10,670 nt of DNA, taken from contig CAYQZZ010000070.1 of assembly GCA_964422155.1 (NCBI GenBank), positions 1-10,670 of the forward strand, given 5' to 3'. The notes under the pieces are model-generated. The model saw only the letters and a program-made list of their open reading frames with translations, ran no database searches and had not been told where the DNA came from. Made by a program: the position numbers and the translations under genes. This document shows positions 6,409 through 10,670 of the stretch, piece by piece; the stretch's first letter is position 1; every line of letters begins with the position of its first letter. Source of the stretch: JBGPRB01 sp964422155. GTDB taxonomy: Bacteria; Chloroflexota; Dehalococcoidia; Dehalococcoidales; RBG-16-60-22.

Positions 6409-7176
6409 ATGTTACTGGCTGTTGACATCGGCAATACCAATATCACTCTGGGTGTTTTCGACGGCGATGAAATCCGCGCCACTTATCGTCTGGCCACTCA
6501 TGTCAACCAGATGCCGGACGAATACGCCGTTCTCATACTCAGCCTGCTGCAACATCGTGGTATAAATACCTCCGATATAACGGAAGGGGCGATTAGCTGC
6601 GTCGTCCCGCCTTTGATAACGACATTCAACGAGCTATTTCAAAAGTATTTCAATATCGTGCCACTGGCAGTTGGCCCCGGCGTGAAGACCGGAATCCGCA
6701 TCCGCATGGATAACCCACGCGAGGTAGGCAGCGACCGCATCGCCAACGCCGCCGGCGCCCACAGTCTCTATAAGGGACCGGTAATCGTGGTTGCCCTGGG
6801 TACAGCCACCGCCTTCGACACCGTATCAAAAGACGGAGAGTATCTGGGAGGGGCCGTCGCCCCGGGTATCGCCATCGCCGCCGAAGCCCTTTATACCCGC
6901 ACCTCAGCCCTTCCCAGAGTGGAACTGCTGCGCCCGAAGAAAGCTATCGGCACCAATACTTTAGCGGCCATGCAGTCCGGCATCATCTTCGGCTATGCCG
7001 GCCTCATCGATGGCGTGGTAGCCCGGATACAGAAGGAACTGGGGGAAAAGGCAACAGTCGTGGCTACCGGCGGCTATGCCAGCGTCATCGCCAAAGAGAC
7101 GAAGGTAATTAATAAGGTCAATCCCAATTTGACGCTAATTGGAATAAAAGTCATCCACGACATGAATCGGGACTAG
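6409..7176 (+). CDS. coaX: Type III pantothenate kinase, with an atypical phosphate-2 motif
   Basis: The 255-residue enzyme phosphorylates pantothenate, the first step of CoA synthesis. It has the ASKHA fold: LLAVDIGNTNITLGVFDG (2-19) with Asp6 in the phosphate-1 loop; VVPPL (65-69); PREVGSDR (103-110) with the catalytic Asp109; GTATAFD (131-137); YLGGAVAPG (145-153); and VVATGGYA (217-224). The phosphate-2 motif reads VVALGTAT, with Ala129 (codon gcc) where the family nearly always has Asp, a residue tied to binding of the essential monovalent cation. One base (gcc for gac) separates the two. The rest is well conserved, so I still call it a kinase. AGAGGAG lies 6 nt before the ATG. It follows nnr by 13 nt; the 58-nt repeat array begins 11 nt after its stop. 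Confidence 0.94.
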   Translation: MLLAVDIGNTNITLGVFDGDEIRATYRLATHVNQMPDEYAVLILSLLQHRGINTSDITEGAISCVVPPLITTFNELFQKYFNIVPLAVGPGVKTGIRIRMDNPREVGSDRIANAAGAHSLYKGPVIVVALGTATAFDTVSKDGEYLGGAVAPGIAIAAEALYTRTSALPRVELLRPKKAIGTNTLAAMQSGIIFGYAGLIDGVVARIQKELGEKATVVATGGYASVIAKETKVINKVNPNLTLIGIKVIHDMNRD

Positions 7177-7186
7177 TTAAGAAACA

Positions 7187-7478
7187 CCTCTCCCTTGAGG
7201 GGAGAGGCCGGGTGAGGGTGATTTAGCGCCCCCTCACCTTAATCCTCTCCCTCGGTGGGGAGAGGNNNNNNNNNNNNNNNNNNNNNNNNNNNNNNNNNNN
7301 NNNNNNNNNNNNNNNNNNNNNNNNNNNNNNNNNNNNNNNNNNNNNNNNNNNNNNNNNNNNNNNNNGGTGAGGGTGATTTAGCGCCCCCTCACCTTAATCC
7401 TCTCCCTCGGTGGGGAGAGGCCGGGTGAGGGTGATTTAGCGCCCCCTCACCTTAATCCTCTCCCTCGGTGGGGAGAGG
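7187..7478 (+). repeat. 58-nt tandem repeat array of paired hairpins, interrupted by an assembly gap
   Basis: Nothing codes between 7177 and 7493; the space is filled by this array. The unit is 58 nt, with one complete copy at 7208-7265, a copy cut by the gap (55 nt visible, 7366-7420) and a complete copy at 7421-7478. The visible copies are identical. The array opens with a variant half unit (7187-7207). Each unit forms two hairpins. In copy 1 they are 7211-7218 with 7231-7238 (8 bp, 12-nt loop), and 7244-7251 with 7258-7265 (8 bp, loop TCGGT plus one G). The true copy number is unknown because of the N run. The array ends 5 nt before the coaBC ribosome binding site. No T tract is present, so it is not a standard terminator. 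Confidence 0.93.
7266..7365. other. Assembly gap (100 N)
   Basis: Exactly 100 N, a conventional placeholder for a gap of unknown length. The same 58-nt unit is on both sides, so the gap most likely reflects a tandem array that short reads could not resolve. A hidden gene here cannot be excluded, but nothing suggests one. Confidence 0.97.
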
Positions 7479-7493
7479 AAATAGGAGACTGAA

Positions 7494-8684
7494 ATGCTGA
7501 ACGATAAGACGATAGTTCTGGGCATAACCGGAGGCATCGCCGCTTACAAGGCGGCTGATATCGCCAGCAAGCTGACGCAGGCCGGCGTCAGGGTCGAAGT
7601 GGTCATGACCGAGGCCGCCACGAAGCTCATTACCCCGCTGACACTGCGCACCATTACCCACCGGCCGGTGGTCACCGATATGTTCGAGATGGCCTCCGAG
7701 TACAGCGTCGAGCACGTCGCCCTGGCCGAGGCTGCCGACGTGGTGCTCATTGCTCCGGCGACGGCCAATACCATCTCCAAGCTGGCGGCAGGTATCGCCG
7801 ATAATATGCTCGGCTGCATCGTGCTGGCGACCAAAGCGCCGGTTATCGTCGCGCCAGCCATGAACGATATCATGTACCAGAATTCAGTCACGCAGGAAAA
7901 TCTGGCGAAGCTAAAGGCCAGAGGCTTTACCATCATCGAGCCGGAGTACGGGCGTTTAGCTTCGGGGAAAATGGGGAAGGGACGGCTGCCGGAAACCAGC
8001 AGGATAATCGAGGTCATCGAGCAGGTACTGGGACAGAAAAAAGACCTCGCTGGCAAACGCATCGTGGTGACGGCGGGCGGCACGAGAGAACCAATCGACC
8101 CCGTACGCCATATTGGCAACCGCTCCTCGGGCAAGATGGGTTACGCCCTGGCCGAGGCGGCGCGGGGTAGAGGTGCCGAGGTAACGTTGATTACCGCCCC
8201 GGCTTCCCTAAACGAACCATCCGGCGTGGAGGTTATTAGAGTTAAGACGGCGGTGGAGATGAAAAAGGCGGTGGTCGGGGCGGTCAAGAAGGCGGACGCC
8301 CTGCTGATGGCGGCGGCGGTGGCGGATTACCAGCCGGAAATAATCGCCAGGTCCAAAATCAAGAAAGAGGCCGCGCAGAACCTGACTCTCAAGTTGGTGA
8401 AAACGCCGGATATTTTAAGTGAAGTAAAGGGCAAGTTTATCAAAGTCGGATTTGCCGCCGAGAGTGAAAATCTGGTCGCTAATGCAAAAAAGAAGCTTAA
8501 GGCAAAACAGCTGGACCTCATCGTGGCTAACGATATTACCCAGGCTGACAGTGGTTTTGACGTGGATACGAATAGAGTTATCCTGATTGATAAAAAAGGT
8601 AAAGTGGAAGAGCTGCCCCTGATGAGTAAAAGGGAGGTGGCGGAAAAAATTCTGGACAGGGTAAAGGGGATGATGAAGAAATAA
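7494..8684 (+). CDS. coaBC: CoaBC: phosphopantothenoylcysteine decarboxylase / phosphopantothenate-cysteine ligase
   Basis: The 396-residue bifunctional enzyme makes 4'-phosphopantetheine from 4'-phosphopantothenate and cysteine. The N-terminal FMN-dependent CoaC domain (1-180) shows ITGGIAAYKA (11-20), His74 in EHVALAEAAD, APATANTISKLA (87-98) and PAMN (121-124). The C-terminal CoaB domain (about 188-396) shows VVTAGGTREPID (201-212), NRSSGKMGYALAEA (219-232), AAAVADYQP (283-291) and LIVANDI (342-348). The flap motif reads LASGKMGKGR: Ser157 stands where E. coli has Cys158, a residue needed there to reduce the ene-thiol intermediate. AGGAG (7483-7487) lies 6 nt before the ATG. A GC-rich hairpin array sits directly upstream, so a shared transcript with coaX would have to pass it. 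The next gene starts 16 nt after the stop. Confidence 0.95.
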   Translation: MLNDKTIVLGITGGIAAYKAADIASKLTQAGVRVEVVMTEAATKLITPLTLRTITHRPVVTDMFEMASEYSVEHVALAEAADVVLIAPATANTISKLAAGIADNMLGCIVLATKAPVIVAPAMNDIMYQNSVTQENLAKLKARGFTIIEPEYGRLASGKMGKGRLPETSRIIEVIEQVLGQKKDLAGKRIVVTAGGTREPIDPVRHIGNRSSGKMGYALAEAARGRGAEVTLITAPASLNEPSGVEVIRVKTAVEMKKAVVGAVKKADALLMAAAVADYQPEIIARSKIKKEAAQNLTLKLVKTPDILSEVKGKFIKVGFAAESENLVANAKKKLKAKQLDLIVANDITQADSGFDVDTNRVILIDKKGKVEELPLMSKREVAEKILDRVKGMMKK

Positions 8685-8700
8685 AGGTGGGAGGTGTAAG

Positions 8701-9645
8701 ATGCTGCTGATAGATGGCGTGAAGTACGAGCTATGGACGCCCAAAAAAGAGGTGGAAGAATTTCACCCACTAGTCAAAGCGCATTATAAAGAAATTTTCG
8801 GTAATAATTCTATATTTATAGAAGGAAATAGGCTTGAATCTGAATCTGGAAAAGGCTCCATACCTGATGGGTTTGTCATCACTTTAGGTGAAGTACCACA
8901 ATGGCATATCGTTGAGATGGAATTATCAACTCATCAATTGTATGACCATATAGTGAATCAGGTCGGTAGATTTATCAATGGAATAAAGAATACGACCACT
9001 CAGAAAAAAATTATTGAAGTAATATATCACTATACACAAGAGAATAAACAAAGAAAAGCAGAATTAGAGGAATCGATAGGTTCTGGTGAGATTTATAAAT
9101 TTCTTACAGACCTCATCACCAAGCCGCCTATACTAGTAATCATTATTGAAAAGAGAACTCAGGAACTGGATGAAGCGTTAGACCTACTTAGATATTCGCC
9201 GATAAATATTTTAGAATTTAAAACCTTCCAGAGAGTAGGAGCAGAAGCAGTTCATGCGCATTTATTTGAACCGATGTATAAAGCTCCCCCTGAAAGAATC
9301 GAAGACAATGGGGTAATTGAAGATAAAAAAACTGAAACACGAAAGACTGGGAAATTTGTGACAATAAAAGACCTAATAGATGCTGATATTCTAAAGGTAG
9401 GTCAAATTATTTATAGAAGAGGAGAAAAGCACAAGTACGAAGCCAAGATTTTAAAAGATGGGGTCATCAAAACGATTCCTGACGGTAAAGAGTTTCCTTC
9501 ACCCAACGCAGCTATAAAATATTTAACAAATGGTGGTAGTTTCGATTCTTGGAATTTTTGGAAGACCACTAAAGAAGATGGTACAGAATGTAAATTGGAT
9601 GAATTTAGAGAAAAGTATAGAGCATCCCATCCATCTATTATATAA
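8701..9645 (+). CDS. PD-(D/E)XK-like nuclease domain fused to a C-terminal RAMA domain
   Basis: The protein has 314 residues. The N-terminal half resembles a PD-(D/E)XK nuclease core: SIPDGFVI (53-60) with Asp56, then a strand with WHIVEMELS (68-76; Glu72, Glu74), and a helix with DHIVNQVGRFINGI (82-95) like the QxxxY-type helix of NucS-like nucleases. The usual Lys of the ExK motif is absent (ELS), so catalysis is uncertain. A charged linker (about 195-215) leads to a RAMA domain (about 218-307), recognised by TIKDLIDADIL, YEAKILKDG, a SPNAAIKYL helix and FDSWNFWK. RAMA occurs in restriction enzymes and adenine methylases and is thought to read modified DNA. Base use is far more AT-rich (ATA, TTA, AAA, GAA codons) than in coaBC and valS, indicating transfer. 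GGGAGGTG lies 4 nt before the ATG, and a terminator follows. No methylase gene is nearby. Confidence 0.78.
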   Translation: MLLIDGVKYELWTPKKEVEEFHPLVKAHYKEIFGNNSIFIEGNRLESESGKGSIPDGFVITLGEVPQWHIVEMELSTHQLYDHIVNQVGRFINGIKNTTTQKKIIEVIYHYTQENKQRKAELEESIGSGEIYKFLTDLITKPPILVIIIEKRTQELDEALDLLRYSPINILEFKTFQRVGAEAVHAHLFEPMYKAPPERIEDNGVIEDKKTETRKTGKFVTIKDLIDADILKVGQIIYRRGEKHKYEAKILKDGVIKTIPDGKEFPSPNAAIKYLTNGGSFDSWNFWKTTKEDGTECKLDEFREKYRASHPSII

Positions 9646-9660
9646 AGCAAAAGAAAGTTC

Positions 9661-9684
9661 AAGAGAGGTGAAACCTCTCTTTTT
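9661..9684 (+). terminator. Intrinsic terminator after the nuclease-RAMA gene
   Basis: A 9-bp perfect stem (9661-9669 with 9673-9681) with a GAA loop runs into TTT (9682-9684), so five T in all lie at its 3' edge. It begins 15 nt after the stop codon at 9645 and should separate the nuclease gene from valS. Confidence 0.75.
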
Positions 9685-9689
9685 CCCCT

Positions 9690-9714
9690 CCCCCTCCTTT
9701 CGTAAAGGAGGGGG
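9690..9714 (+). repeat. 11-bp perfect palindrome, dispersed-repeat type
   Basis: CCCCCTCCTTT (9690-9700) pairs perfectly with 9704-9714 around a CGT loop. No T tract follows. The type (a run of C, then TTTCGTAAA, then a run of G) looks like a dispersed bacterial intergenic element, but this window has one copy only. Confidence 0.7.
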
Positions 9715-9776
9715 ATAAAGGGGGTGGATTTACCATATCCCCACAGGGGGTGAGGCTACATGAAAAAAGTAAACTC

Positions 9777-9802
9777 TGGATTCCCGCCTGCGCGGGAATG
9801 AC
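9777..9802 (+). repeat. Third copy of the 26-nt REP-like palindrome, upstream of valS
   Basis: It has the same ends as the right copy at 4115-4140 (TGGATTC...GAATGAC) but a different 7-bp stem, TTCCCGC with GCGGGAA. It stands alone, 20 nt before the valS start codon, and would be in the valS leader unless the promoter lies between. Confidence 0.8.
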
Positions 9803-9822
9803 ATTAGACTAGAAAGGCAATC

Positions 9823-10670
9823 ATGGCGAAAAAACCGGAAACTGAACAGGAAATGCCCAAGGCTTACGAGCCGGGCAAAGTCGAGCAGAAGTGGTACCAG
9901 TTCTGGATGGACCGGGGCTATTTCACGCCGAAAATAGACCGGAAGAAAAAGCCCTTTGTCATCATCATGCCGCCGCCCAACATCACTGGCGAGCTGCACC
10001 TCGGCCATGCCCTGGAAAGCGCCCTGCAGGACATCATGACGCGCTGGCACCGCATGAAAGGAGAGCCCGCCCTCTGGCTACCTGGCGTCGACCACGCCGC
10101 CATCGCCGCCCAGGTGGTCGTGGAACGGCAGTTAGCCAGGGAAGGTCTTGACCGACACCAGCTTGGCCGGGAGAAATTCCTGGAGAGGATGCGCCAGTGG
10201 GTAAAGGACTGCCGCCATACCATTACCGAGCAGCGTATGAAACTCGGCGCCTCCTGCGACTGGAGTCGGGAACGCTACACCATGGACGAGATAGCGACCC
10301 GGGCGGTGCGCACTGCCTTCGTCCGCCTCTACGAAAAGGGCCTGATATACCGGGGAGAGCGGATTATCAACTGGTGCCCGCGCTGCGCCACAGCTCTCTC
10401 CGACCTGGAAGTCGACCATAATGACCTGAACGGGCATCTGTACTATGTAAATTATCCCTTCGTTGAAAATAGAGGTAAGTTCATGACCGTGGCCACTACC
10501 CGACCGGAGACCATCGTCGGGGATACGGCCGTGGCCGTCAATCCCAACGATAAACGGTTTAAAAAATTAATCGGTAAAAAGGTGATTTTGCCCGCCGTCA
10601 ACCGCGAGATACCCATCGTCGCCGACGAAGCGGTGAATATGGAATTCGGCACCGGCGCCGTGAAAATCAC
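9823..10670 (+). CDS. valS: Valyl-tRNA synthetase, N-terminal part
   Basis: This class I synthetase charges tRNA-Val with valine; 282 codons are visible and the frame runs off the right edge without a stop. Landmarks: PPPNITGELHLGHAL (50-64) with the HIGH signature as HLGH (59-62); DWSRERYTMD (146-155); the zinc-type NWCPRCATALSDLEV (183-197); and the start of the CP1 editing domain with TTRPET (225-230) and GDTAVAVNP (233-241), which removes mischarged threonine. The usual GTDHAGIATQ segment reads GVDHAAIAAQ (88-97). The KMSKS loop and tRNA-binding arm are outside the window. AGAAAGG (9811-9817) lies 5 nt before the ATG. The leader contains hairpin repeats but no T-box signature was found. 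The gene returns to the higher GC of the rest of the window. Confidence 0.96.
   Translation, partial: MAKKPETEQEMPKAYEPGKVEQKWYQFWMDRGYFTPKIDRKKKPFVIIMPPPNITGELHLGHALESALQDIMTRWHRMKGEPALWLPGVDHAAIAAQVVVERQLAREGLDRHQLGREKFLERMRQWVKDCRHTITEQRMKLGASCDWSRERYTMDEIATRAVRTAFVRLYEKGLIYRGERIINWCPRCATALSDLEVDHNDLNGHLYYVNYPFVENRGKFMTVATTRPETIVGDTAVAVNPNDKRFKKLIGKKVILPAVNREIPIVADEAVNMEFGTGAVKI

Noticed and set aside
7187..7478. CRISPR array
   Set aside because: Units are directly adjacent with no variable spacers, and each unit is internally palindromic; it is a simple tandem repeat.
7544..8134. Minus-strand frame of 196 codons inside coaBC
   Set aside because: Shadow of the CoaC domain: Ser/Ala-rich with no recognisable motif.
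8701..9645. Complete restriction-modification system
   Set aside because: No methyltransferase or specificity gene is adjacent; only one protein with a nuclease-like and a RAMA domain is present.
9661..9822. T-box riboswitch in front of valS
   Set aside because: No T-box sequence (AGGGTGGNACCGCG-like) or specifier stem is present, and the hairpins are explained as a terminator and repeats.
9891..10437. Short frames on both strands over the start of valS
   Set aside because: They are Arg/Pro/His-rich shadows; the plus frame from 9823 reads as ValS without interruption to the edge.

Overview
The window looks like part of an anaerobic bacterial genome assembled from a metagenome. It contains a run of 100 N at 7266-7365. 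The most likely lineage is Chloroflexota, class Dehalococcoidia. I infer this from the style of the proteins, the strong GGAGGTGA-type ribosome binding sites, the moderately high GC and the order of the CoA genes before valS. No marker gene proves it.

Layout, left to right. (1) 1-387 is the C-terminal end of a thiolase, closed by a clean intrinsic terminator (416-451). (2) 469-801, on the minus strand, is a small protein of unknown function. Its leader is unusual: a near-consensus sigma-70 promoter (1014-1041) is followed by a strong terminator-like hairpin with six T (900-949), then about 100 nt more before the gene. (3) 1122-4044 is a tight plus-strand operon: a CorA-type metal channel, a YhhQ-type queuosine-precursor transporter, a metallo-beta-lactamase-fold hydrolase resembling class II cyclic-nucleotide phosphodiesterases, and a Mut7-C (PIN-like) RNase-type protein with a zinc ribbon. 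The junctions are 3 nt, a 1-nt overlap and 2 nt. (4) 4069-4140 is a pair of inverted 26-nt palindromes, followed by a nitroreductase (4182-4775). (5) 4842-8684 carries cofactor genes: bifunctional NAD(P)HX epimerase/dehydratase (nnr), type III pantothenate kinase (coaX), and the CoaBC enzyme that makes 4'-phosphopantetheine. A 58-nt tandem repeat array containing the assembly gap separates coaX from coaBC. (6) 8701-9645 is an AT-rich, probably acquired gene encoding a PD-(D/E)XK-like nuclease domain fused to a C-terminal RAMA domain. (7) 9661-9802 has an intrinsic terminator and two further hairpin repeats, and 9823 to the end is the start of valS (valyl-tRNA synthetase), which runs off the edge.

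How the genes work together: coaX and coaBC catalyse three of the five steps from pantothenate to CoA (kinase, cysteine ligase, decarboxylase), and nnr repairs damaged NAD(P)H. The result is a nucleotide-cofactor supply and repair block leading into the housekeeping gene valS, with a restriction-like or modification-sensing gene inserted in it. The operon at 1122-4044 combines uptake of metal and of a tRNA-modification precursor with two predicted hydrolases that may act on phosphodiester substrates. A common role for those four is not evident.

The points most worth a second look are the nuclease-RAMA fusion, the attenuator-like leader of the 110-residue gene, the hairpin-rich tandem repeat with the assembly gap, the palindromes with compensatory changes, and the missing conserved Asp in CoaX.
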